Source: Zavarzinia aquatilis
Lineage (GTDB): Bacteria; Pseudomonadota; Alphaproteobacteria; Zavarziniales; Zavarziniaceae
Assembly: GCF_003173035.1 (NCBI RefSeq)
Contig: NZ_QGLE01000004.1
Span: 186,001-250,000, forward strand
Direction of reading: 5' to 3'
Length of the DNA: 64,000 nt
Part shown: piece by piece, positions 8,130 to 16,271 of the stretch
How the letters are laid out: each line of letters begins with the position of its first letter
Position numbering within the stretch: position 1 is the stretch's first letter
Made by a program: the position numbers and the translations under genes
The notes under the pieces: model-generated
The model's database searches: none
What the model was told of the DNA's origin: nothing
Seen by the model: the letters and a program-made list of their open reading frames with translations, nothing else

Positions 8130-9890
8130 ATGGCGCAGAATATGATGACCGGCGCGGAGATGGTTCTCAAGGCCCTGGTCGATCAGGGCGTAGACACGAT
8201 CTTCGGTTATCCGGGCGGCGCGGTACTCCCCATTTACGATGCCCTGTACCAGCAGGAAGACATCAAGCATGTCCTCGTCCGCCAGGAAGGTGGCGCGGCC
8301 CATGCGGCGGAAGGCTATGCCCGCTCGACCGGCAAGGTCGGCGTCCTGCTCGTCACCTCTGGCCCGGGCGCGACCAACGCGGTCACCGGCCTGACCGACG
8401 CGCTGATGGATTCCATTCCGCTGGTCTGCATCACCGGCCAGGTCCCGACCCATCTGATCGGCAACGACGCCTTCCAGGAGGCGGACACCGTCGGCATCAC
8501 CCGGCCGTGCACCAAGCACAACTGGCTGGTCAAGGACATCAAGGATCTCGCCCGCGTGCTGCACGAGGCCTTCTATGTCGCGCGCAGCGGCCGGCCCGGC
8601 CCGGTCGTCGTCGACCTGCCGAAGGACATCCAGCTGACGACCGGCCTCTATACCCCGCCGGCCAATGTCCAGCACAAGTCCTATCGCCCGCAGGTCAAGG
8701 GCGACCTGAACAAGATCCGCGAGGCGGTCGAGCTGATCGCGGCGGCCGAGAGGCCGGTGTTCTACACCGGCGGCGGCGTCATCAATTCGGGGCCGCAGGC
8801 GTCGCAGCTGCTGCGCGAGCTGGTGCGCATCACCGGCTTTCCCATCACCTCGACCCTGATGGGTCTTGGCGCCTATCCGGCGTCGGACAAGCAGTGGCTG
8901 GGGATGCTGGGGATGCACGGCACCTACGAGGCCAATCATGCGATGCATGATTGCGACCTGATGATCTGTGTCGGCGCCCGTTTCGACGACCGCATCACCG
9001 GCCGGGTCAGTGCCTTCTCGCCCAACTCGAAGAAGATCCACATCGACATCGACCCGTCGTCGATCAACAAGAACGTGCGGGTCGACCTGCCGATCATCGG
9101 CGACTGCGGCCATGTCCTCGAAGACATGATCAAGGTCTGGAAGTCCAAGCAGTACCGCCCGAACCGCGCGGCGCTGGAAGCCTGGTGGAAGCAGATCGAC
9201 GAATGGCGCGCGCGCGACTGCCTGCGCTATCGCCCGTCGAGCGAGATCATCAAGCCGCAATACGCGATCCAGCGCCTGCACGCCCTGACCAAGGGGCCGA
9301 ACACCTACATCACGACCGAGGTCGGTCAGCACCAGATGTGGGCGGCGCAGTTCATCGGCTTCGAGGAACCGAACCGCTGGCTGACCTCCGGCGGTCTCGG
9401 CACCATGGGCTATGGCCTGCCGGCGGCGATCGGCGTGCAGATGGCCCATCCGGACGCGCTCGTCATCGACGTCGCGGGCGAAGCCTCGATCATGATGAAC
9501 ATCCAGGAAGTCGCGACGGCGATCCAGTATCGCCTGCCGGTGAAGATCTTCATCCTGAACAACCAGTACATGGGCATGGTCCGCCAGTGGCAGGAGCTGC
9601 TGCACGGCAACCGCTATTCCGAAAGCTACATGCACGCGCTGCCGGATTTCGTGAAGCTGGCGGAAGCCTTCGGCGCGGTCGGCCTGCGCTGCGAGAAGCC
9701 CGATGCCCTCGACGACACGATCAACGAAATGATCGCGATCAGGCGGCCGGTCATCGTCGACTGCCGGGTCGACCAGAAGGAAAACTGCTTCCCCATGGTG
9801 CCGTCGGGCGCCGCGCACAACGAGATGATCCTCGGGCCCGAGGACGAGGCGCATCGCGACATCTCGGTGGAAGGGATGGCGCTGGTATAA
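8130..9890 (+). CDS. ilvB: Acetolactate synthase, large catalytic subunit
   Basis: The 586-residue ThDP enzyme has the full AHAS layout. The N-terminal pyrimidine-binding domain carries IFGYPGGAVLPIYDAL and the catalytic glutamate in VRQEGGAAHAAEGYAR. An FAD-associated central domain includes GVGARFDDRITG-like residues (VGARFDDRITG), and the C-terminal ThDP domain includes LNNQYMGMVRQWQELL. It condenses two pyruvates, or pyruvate and 2-oxobutyrate, in valine/leucine and isoleucine synthesis. The ATG at 8130 has a GAGGAAGG site at 8113. A start at 8070 would run into the upstream terminator region and is rejected. It is followed by ilvN after a 190-bp gap that contains a REP-like repeat. Confidence 0.96.
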   Translation: MAQNMMTGAEMVLKALVDQGVDTIFGYPGGAVLPIYDALYQQEDIKHVLVRQEGGAAHAAEGYARSTGKVGVLLVTSGPGATNAVTGLTDALMDSIPLVCITGQVPTHLIGNDAFQEADTVGITRPCTKHNWLVKDIKDLARVLHEAFYVARSGRPGPVVVDLPKDIQLTTGLYTPPANVQHKSYRPQVKGDLNKIREAVELIAAAERPVFYTGGGVINSGPQASQLLRELVRITGFPITSTLMGLGAYPASDKQWLGMLGMHGTYEANHAMHDCDLMICVGARFDDRITGRVSAFSPNSKKIHIDIDPSSINKNVRVDLPIIGDCGHVLEDMIKVWKSKQYRPNRAALEAWWKQIDEWRARDCLRYRPSSEIIKPQYAIQRLHALTKGPNTYITTEVGQHQMWAAQFIGFEEPNRWLTSGGLGTMGYGLPAAIGVQMAHPDALVIDVAGEASIMMNIQEVATAIQYRLPVKIFILNNQYMGMVRQWQELLHGNRYSESYMHALPDFVKLAEAFGAVGLRCEKPDALDDTINEMIAIRRPVIVDCRVDQKENCFPMVPSGAAHNEMILGPEDEAHRDISVEGMALV

Positions 9891-9911
9891 GGCCCGGCGC
9901 CGCCTCCCGTC

Positions 9912-9990
9912 TCGTCGCCCCGGCGCAGGCCGGGGCCTCGTGACGAGGGCGCCCCGGCGTCGAAAGATCCCGGCCTTCGCCGGGATGACG
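9912..9990 (+). repeat. REP-like repeat, family 1, copy A
   Basis: The block has two hairpins, one around CCCCGGCGCAGGCCGGGG and one around CCCGGCCTTCGCCGGG followed by ATGACG. It matches 26376..26460 and 42457..42540 in the same orientation. It lies between ilvB and ilvN and could set the relative mRNA levels of the two subunits. Confidence 0.8.
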
Positions 9991-10080
9991 CCGAGCGCAA
10001 GGAAACAGGGCGGCCCAAAGATTTCCCAACCGACGAAATTCGAGCTATAAGCCCCGCCAGCCGGGGAAGAAGAGGGCGAA

Positions 10081-11636
<1,556 letters not shown>

Positions 11637-11647
11637 TCGGACGCATC

Positions 11648-11672
11648 GGGGCCGCGCCGGACGCGCGGCCCC
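11648..11672 (+). terminator. 10-bp GC hairpin after ilvC
   Basis: GGGGCCGCGC and GCGCGGCCCC pair perfectly around the 5-nt loop CGGAC, 11 bp past the ilvC stop. No T run follows, so this is probably a 3'-end stabiliser or Rho-dependent end rather than a strong intrinsic terminator. Confidence 0.45.
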
Positions 11673-11844
11673 GCACGCGGCGTAAAATTCCGACTCCCGA
11701 CTTGCAAGATCGCGCGTTTGGGGTCATCTATTGCGTCATGCACCTGCGCCGGTCGCAGGTACAGGATTCACATGAACGTGGAAGGACTGTGGTGCGCAGG
11801 GTCGACGTGACCCAGTCTGCATGGATGGTCCCCGCGCTGTCAGA

Positions 11845-11859
11845 CGGAGACCTTACATA
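11845..11859 (+). promoter_or_regulatory. Ribosome binding site and candidate AUA start codon of infC
   Basis: GGAG at 11846 is followed after 7 nt by ATA at 11857, exactly where the IF-3 sequence begins (ARPPYPQ). No ATG, GTG or TTG lies at this point. In Escherichia coli infC starts at AUU, which IF-3 discriminates against to control its own synthesis; an AUA start would act in the same way. Confidence 0.65.
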
Positions 11860-12396
11860 GCCCGCCCACCCTATCCCCAGGCCATTCCCGACAAGGGCGG
11901 CCCGCGCATCAATGACCAGATCACCGTGCCCCGCGTCCGCCTCATCGACGAGACCGGCGAGAACCGCGGTGTCGTGACTTTCGCCGAAGCCCTGCATCTC
12001 GCCGAAATGGCCGGTGTCGACCTGGTCGAGATTTCGCCCAACGCCGATCCGCCGGTGTGCAAGCTGCTCGACTACGGCAAGTACAAATACGAGGCCCAGA
12101 AGAAGGCCGCCGAAGCGCGCAAGAACCAGAAGGTCATCGAGATCAAGGAGATCAAGATGCGCCCCGGTATCGACCAGCACGACTATGACGTGAAGATGCG
12201 GGCGATCCGGAAGTTCTTCGAAGAAGGCGACAAGGTGAAGGTGACGCTGCGCTTCCGTGGCCGCGAGCTCGCCCACCAGGACCTCGGCATGAAGGTGCTG
12301 CTCCGCGTCCGCGACGAAACGGAAGAGATCGCCAAGGTCGAACAGATGCCCAAGATGGAAGGGCGTCAGATGACCATGGTCATCGCGCCGAAGTAA
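11857..12396 (+). CDS. infC: Translation initiation factor IF-3
   Basis: With an ATA start the product is 179 residues, matching the usual IF-3 length of about 180. The N-terminal domain carries [16 protein letters not shown] and [20 protein letters not shown]; the C-terminal domain carries [17 protein letters not shown] and [11 protein letters not shown]-3 binds the 30S subunit, prevents premature 50S joining and checks the start codon. An in-frame ATG at 11821 would add 12 residues ([11 protein letters not shown]) that lack a good ribosome binding site and are not typical of the family, so it is treated as secondary. A 16-bp perfect terminator follows, so the gene ends its transcript here, separate from the usual rpmI-rplT partners. 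Confidence 0.93.
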   Translation: MARPPYPQAIPDKGGPRINDQITVPRVRLIDETGENRGVVTFAEALHLAEMAGVDLVEISPNADPPVCKLLDYGKYKYEAQKKAAEARKNQKVIEIKEIKMRPGIDQHDYDVKMRAIRKFFEEGDKVKVTLRFRGRELAHQDLGMKVLLRVRDETEEIAKVEQMPKMEGRQMTMVIAPK

Positions 12397-12416
12397 CCGG
12401 CCGCCAACCGCCACAT

Positions 12417-12457
12417 CGAAAGGCCACGAGCCACGGGCTCGTGGCCTTTCGTTTGTT
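12417..12457 (+). terminator. Strong intrinsic terminator after infC
   Basis: A 16-bp perfect stem (CGAAAGGCCACGAGCC with GGCTCGTGGCCTTTCG) around the 3-nt loop ACG is followed by TTTGTT. It can also act on the minus strand, where it would stop transcription coming from the antitoxin/toxin pair. Confidence 0.9.
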
Positions 12458-12486
12458 ACTCGGACCGTTGCACCCGCTCGATCTCC

Positions 12487-12669
12487 CGGCATTTCGATGG
12501 CATCGGTGGGCGGGTCGTGGGTCACGGGGGCGACCGTGACCATGTCCCGGCTGGCGACGATGGCGCAGGGGCGGTCCTTTATCCCATCTTCCGCGCCGCG
12601 CTCGTATTCCCGGTGCCATAAATAGGCGTGGGAAATCACAAGGCCCGGACGAGGCGCCGGCAGGCTCAC
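12487..12669 (-). pseudogene. Truncated PemK-like (MazF-type) toxin
   Basis: From GTG 12669 the frame encodes about 61 residues that resemble a PemK-like plasmid-maintenance toxin family, with PRPGLVISHAYLWHRE, KDRPCAIV and VTVAPVTHDPP. As I recall the family, members run to roughly 110-130 residues with a C-terminal half containing a WxxxxEVNRF-type motif. Here similarity stops at IEMP. The frame then continues open and meaningless antisense to infC, while a neighbouring frame stops at 12456 just before the infC terminator. The GTG overlaps the antitoxin stop (GTGA), so the original genes were translationally coupled. The most likely reading is a toxin truncated by deletion or recombination at the infC terminator. 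The homology is judged from memory of the family and should be checked by search. Confidence 0.65.
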
Positions 12670-12926
12670 GGTTTCCAGTCTTCGATGAACTCGTCGAGCG
12701 AGGCGAACTCCGACGACACTCCGCTGTCCGCGATGGTCATGATTGTCGCCTTGTCGAGGTCTTCGATCTTGCGGGCCACCCGGCCTTTCAGCGCGGTCTC
12801 GAACAGGGCGGCCGAGATCAGGACCGTATGGGCGCGGCCGTTGCGGGTGATCGACACCGGCTCGCGCTGGGCCATATCCTGATAGCGGCCGACATTCTGC
12901 TGGAACTCGGTGGAGCTGATTTTCAC
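12666..12926 (-). CDS. Phd/YefM-family antitoxin
   Basis: The 86-residue protein has the Phd/YefM N-terminal DNA-binding fold, with MKISSTEFQQNVGRYQDMA followed by REPVSITRNGRAHTVLIS, and an acidic C-terminal tail (SLDEFIEDWKP) of the kind that wraps the toxin. It would bind its own promoter and neutralise a partner toxin. The overlapping downstream toxin gene appears truncated, so this is probably an orphan antitoxin kept as a regulator or as protection against related toxins. It is transcribed towards infC and shares that gene's bidirectional terminator. Confidence 0.85.
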   Translation of the reverse strand: MKISSTEFQQNVGRYQDMAQREPVSITRNGRAHTVLISAALFETALKGRVARKIEDLDKATIMTIADSGVSSEFASLDEFIEDWKP

Positions 12927-13054
12927 GGCCCGTCACCCCTCATCTATATTGTCGAGAATAGATAAAGGCAGCGTCATGGCAACGGCCTCAGCTGTAAGCG
13001 GTGATCGCAACCTGGCCATTGCCACAAGGTAGTTGCAATGTCAGACTACTCGTC

Positions 13055-13678
13055 ATGCCAGCACTTGAAATAATTTCGTCGGTTGCGTCCACAGTGATGT
13101 CGACGGTGGTCGCCACCGTCGCACTCGTGTTTAGCTATCGACAAAATGTTGGGTGGCGACCAGTGGTGCTTGCGACAGACAGCAGTTTGAGTAGCACGAG
13201 CGGCTCACATTTGTTCAAGTTTTCTGTCACTATCGAGTTCTGGAATAGACGAAAATATCCCGTTGCCCTGAGGTCTTCGCGAACAAAAGTGACGGGATTA
13301 GATATTTTCGATGAAAATTCCGGGGTCAAAGATGATAAATTTGTTGAGAATAACATTGTTTATCAAGAATTTGGAGCTATCGTTGAGCCCAGCGCATCGC
13401 ATCGATTTGTGATCGAAGTCTTGTTCGGCGAGCAATGTATGGATGCTATGCGTCCATTGTTTGACGTGACCCTTGAGGTATTCGATCCTCATAGAAATAG
13501 GCGGAGGGAATTGAAAATTTCTCATAAGATCTTTTATCCAGATTTAGGTTGGAAGAAGTCAGAAGGCGAGCGGCGCGCCGCAGCGGAAGCTTATGAGATA
13601 GGCAAGAGCCGTAATGCGTTTGAAGACGTTCTGGATATGATTCAACAGGCGGATAATGACCAAAAAAACCAAGTATAA
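13055..13678 (+). CDS. AT-rich orphan protein with one N-terminal membrane helix
   Basis: I do not recognise this 207-residue protein. From ATG 13055 it opens with MPALEIISSVASTVMSTVVA and continues hydrophobic to about residue 26 (one transmembrane helix), followed by a soluble part rich in beta-type sequence (KFSVTIEFWNRRKYPVALRS) and a charged C-terminal helix ending DMIQQADNDQKNQV. Its base composition is visibly more AT-rich than all neighbours, and codons such as AAA, GAT, ATT and TTT are frequent, which points to recent transfer. The frame can be opened further upstream at GTG 13001, but that adds residues without a clear purpose. It lies next to a broken toxin-antitoxin pair, suggesting a small accessory insertion. 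Confidence 0.65.
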   Translation: MPALEIISSVASTVMSTVVATVALVFSYRQNVGWRPVVLATDSSLSSTSGSHLFKFSVTIEFWNRRKYPVALRSSRTKVTGLDIFDENSGVKDDKFVENNIVYQEFGAIVEPSASHRFVIEVLFGEQCMDAMRPLFDVTLEVFDPHRNRRRELKISHKIFYPDLGWKKSEGERRAAAEAYEIGKSRNAFEDVLDMIQQADNDQKNQV

Positions 13679-13779
13679 CCGGCTGTAGCCCGTTAGCTGT
13701 TAGCCTCGCGGGCCTCACGCCCTCGCCGCTATACTGAACTTCTCTACCAATTTGTCCGTCTTAACTTGATGCAGGCCGC

Positions 13780-14568
13780 TTACAGAGAGCCGACCCAGCG
13801 GGCCGCGAAGTCGAGCATGTAGAAGGTCAACATGCTGGCCGAGAGGCCGCCCGCGACGGTCTGGGTCAGGCTCCAGACCCGGTCGTTCCGCTCGTCGAGG
13901 AAATACCAGATCGGGAAACTGGCGATGAAATAGACGGCGTAGATGGCCGAACCATAGGCCAGCATCACGTCCATCTTCTGGTAGTAGAAACTCTGGGCGA
14001 TCAGCGGGTTGGCCATCGCCTTCGTTTCCATGAAGGCCCAGAAATAGCCGATGCCGAAGACGAGCAGCGGGAACAGCAGGACCCCGCCCGGCAGGGCGCG
14101 CAAGCGGCGCAGCACGATGTTGGCCGTCGCGTGATAGGTCATGAAATAGACGTGGGTATAGGCATACATGATCAGCGGCACCTTCTGCTGGCCGCTGCCG
14201 ACGAGGGCGGCGTCGAGATTGGTGGTCGCGTTCGGATAGACATAGACCATGCCGAGCACGTCGAAGAAATATTCCGAGCCGAAGTAATTGCCGAAGAAGC
14301 CGAAGACGATCAGATAGAGGTTGGCCTTGAACCAATAGGCCCGGTGCCACGGCTTGTCGGTGTAACGCCTGGCGATCAGGGCGGGGACGGCGAGTGCCGG
14401 CAGGGCGGTGCCGAAGGCATGGAGCAGCAGGGCGGTATCGCCGAAGGTGCGATCCCAGCCCGTCACCATCATCATCGCCATCGACGCCATCCAGAGCGGC
14501 GAATAGGCGAGGAAGAACTTCTCGACCCAGGCCTTGTCCGGATTGGCGGAAAACCAGCTGCCCGCCAT
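13780..14568 (-). CDS. Cycloeucalenol cycloisomerase-like membrane protein
   Basis: The 262-residue protein has about six hydrophobic segments and strongly resembles plant cycloeucalenol cycloisomerase (CPI1). Shared features include YWFKANLYLIVFGFFGNYF, YFFDVLGMVYVYP, the TH-FMTYHATAN-type segment (YTHVYFMTYHATANIVLRRL), YAVYFIASFPIWYFLDER and a C-terminal hydrophobic helix. In plants CPI opens the 9-beta,19-cyclopropane ring of cycloeucalenol to give obtusifoliol. Here it is the last gene of an operon with a CYP51-ferredoxin fusion, 3 bp after a SnoaL-like gene, so a steroid or triterpenoid substrate is strongly suggested. The family call rests on remembered homologue sequence; activity on a cyclopropyl sterol is inference. 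Confidence 0.8.
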   Translation of the reverse strand: MAGSWFSANPDKAWVEKFFLAYSPLWMASMAMMMVTGWDRTFGDTALLLHAFGTALPALAVPALIARRYTDKPWHRAYWFKANLYLIVFGFFGNYFGSEYFFDVLGMVYVYPNATTNLDAALVGSGQQKVPLIMYAYTHVYFMTYHATANIVLRRLRALPGGVLLFPLLVFGIGYFWAFMETKAMANPLIAQSFYYQKMDVMLAYGSAIYAVYFIASFPIWYFLDERNDRVWSLTQTVAGGLSASMLTFYMLDFAARWVGSL

Positions 14569-14571
14569 GGC

Positions 14572-15210
14572 TCAGCGCCCCATGAGGGCGATGCGGGCGA
14601 TCGCGAAAGTGTTGCGCAGCTTCTGAAATCCGGACAGTTGCGGATGCAGGCGGCGATGGCCGGGCAGCAGCTGGCCCTTGGCCTGGCGGTGGATCTTCTC
14701 CTTCACGACGGGCGAGAGCACACCGGCCCCCGCGAGCTGGAAGAAGCAATCCTTGGCATTGCCGAGGTCGAAGAAATCGCGCTGCCACTGCCATTGCCAG
14801 TTGCCGCCATATTCGAACCACGAGCCGCCGATGCCCTCGATCTCATAGAAGCTGCCGTCGGGCCGGCGATAGGGGGCGCGCTGCTTCCAGAAGCCGATGA
14901 TGGTGCCCCGGCTCTCGTCGATGATGATGTCGTGATAGGGATATTCCCATTCCTCGAACCCCTTCATCTGGTAACCGATGGCGATATCCTCGATCTCCTT
15001 GCGGCCGGTGGCGACGAATTCCTCGTTCGGGCCGATGTTCCAGGAATAGATGGCATGGTCGGCATAGAAGGGGCCGAGATGCCTGGTCCAGTCGCCGGCC
15101 TTTTCGGCGTCGACATTGGCCTGCAGCCAGCGCTGCATCATCTCTTCCAGTTCGGCGCGCGGATAGGCGCGGTTCGGCGGGGTGATCGAGGCGACGCGCT
15201 TGTCGGACAT
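14572..15210 (-). CDS. SnoaL/NTF2-like protein of sterol operon
   Basis: This 212-residue protein has an N-terminal NTF2-like fold of about 150 residues (LEEMMQRWLQANVDAEKAGD, FYADHAIYSWNIGP, GFWKQRAPYRRPDG, GGSWFEYGGN). The remaining 60 residues are basic and helical. SnoaL-like folds serve as small isomerases, cyclases or hydrolases (ketosteroid isomerase has this fold) or as non-catalytic binding proteins. No specific catalytic residue set can be assigned here. Its place between a 3-beta-HSD-like gene (25 bp) and the cycloeucalenol cycloisomerase-like gene (3 bp) suggests a role on the same lipid substrate. Confidence 0.7.
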   Translation of the reverse strand: MSDKRVASITPPNRAYPRAELEEMMQRWLQANVDAEKAGDWTRHLGPFYADHAIYSWNIGPNEEFVATGRKEIEDIAIGYQMKGFEEWEYPYHDIIIDESRGTIIGFWKQRAPYRRPDGSFYEIEGIGGSWFEYGGNWQWQWQRDFFDLGNAKDCFFQLAGAGVLSPVVKEKIHRQAKGQLLPGHRRLHPQLSGFQKLRNTFAIARIALMGR

Positions 15211-15235
15211 GGGTTCTCCTCCCTTTTTCTTGTGT

Positions 15236-16258
15236 TCAGGCCGCCAGCCGGCCGGCGAATTTGGCGTCGAGGTGACCTTCGGCGACCAGCCAGCGGATGG
15301 TGTCGCCGAAGGTCTCGGCGCCGCTGCGGAAATCCCGGCCCATGCGGCCGAGAATGCGCGCGGACGAGGCTTCGGCCCATTCGGTGACGTAACTCATGGC
15401 TTCACCCGAGACCTGCGTCTCGAAGGGCACGAGTTTGCGCAAGGTATCGACGAAGCCGCCCATGGCGCGCAGCACGGCGCCGGGCAGGCGCGGCGCGGCG
15501 ATGCGCCGGCCGGTCAGCGTCTGGAGCAAGCCGTGGAACTCGGCCCAGGGGTAATAGCGGCCGCCGACGATGAAGCGCGCCGCCTCGAAATCGCCCTGCG
15601 GCGGGTTCTCGAGCAGGAAGCGATGGGCATCGGCGAGATCGCGGACGTCGATCGCCTGAAGCCCGGTCGAGGTTTGCGGCACCACCTTCACGAAGGACGT
15701 GACGCCATGGTTGGCTTCCGACAGCTTGGGATCGTCGGGGCCGAAGATGCCGGCGGGATAGGTCATCTGGACCGGCCGGCCCTCGGCCTGCATGCGCCGG
15801 ACATGCTCGTCGCAATCGCGCTTCGAGCGGGCATAGGCATTGGCCGGCCGGCCGAGCGGCGTCGATTCGTCGATCCGCGTGACGCCCTTCTGGAACAGCA
15901 CCGACAGGCTGGAGACATAGAGGATGCGCTCCACCCCCTGCCGGCAGGCGGTGCCCAGCACGGCGTCGATCCCGGCGAGATTGTTGCGGTAAATCTCCTC
16001 CGCCCGCTTGGGATCGACCGAGACCAGGGCGGCGGCGTGGAACACCGCGTCGCAGCCCCGCATCGCCTTGTCCATCAAGGCGGCGTCGCGCATGTCACCC
16101 GCGACGATGTCGTCCGGCACCGGGCCGAAGCGGCGGAAATAGCGGCGCAGCGCCTCCGGATCGCGGGCCAGCAGGCGCAGCTCGTGACCCGCCGCGAGCA
16201 GGGCGCGCGCCGTGTGCGCACCGACGAAGCCGGTGGCGCCGGTAACGAAAATCTTCAT
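15236..16258 (-). CDS. NAD-dependent epimerase/3-beta-HSD-type dehydrogenase
   Basis: The 340-residue protein is an extended short-chain dehydrogenase: TGATGFVGAHTARALL binds NAD near the N terminus, and YARSK supplies the catalytic Tyr and Lys, after the serine stretch LYVSSLSVLF. It belongs to the epimerase/3-beta-hydroxysteroid dehydrogenase group. In the operon it lies 13 bp after the CYP51-ferredoxin fusion, so oxidation of a sterol hydroxyl or decarboxylation at C-4 is a reasonable inference. It is less similar to eukaryotic NSDHL than the protein at 32075..33103. A role in isoprenoid sugar metabolism cannot be ruled out. Confidence 0.75.
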   Translation of the reverse strand: MKIFVTGATGFVGAHTARALLAAGHELRLLARDPEALRRYFRRFGPVPDDIVAGDMRDAALMDKAMRGCDAVFHAAALVSVDPKRAEEIYRNNLAGIDAVLGTACRQGVERILYVSSLSVLFQKGVTRIDESTPLGRPANAYARSKRDCDEHVRRMQAEGRPVQMTYPAGIFGPDDPKLSEANHGVTSFVKVVPQTSTGLQAIDVRDLADAHRFLLENPPQGDFEAARFIVGGRYYPWAEFHGLLQTLTGRRIAAPRLPGAVLRAMGGFVDTLRKLVPFETQVSGEAMSYVTEWAEASSARILGRMGRDFRSGAETFGDTIRWLVAEGHLDAKFAGRLAA

Positions 16259-16271
16259 GGCCGGGCCCTGC

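Noticed and set aside
11728-12669. Toxin frame read through as one long protein antisense to infC
   Set aside because: Toxin-like similarity covers only about 61 residues; the rest mirrors infC and crosses its terminator.
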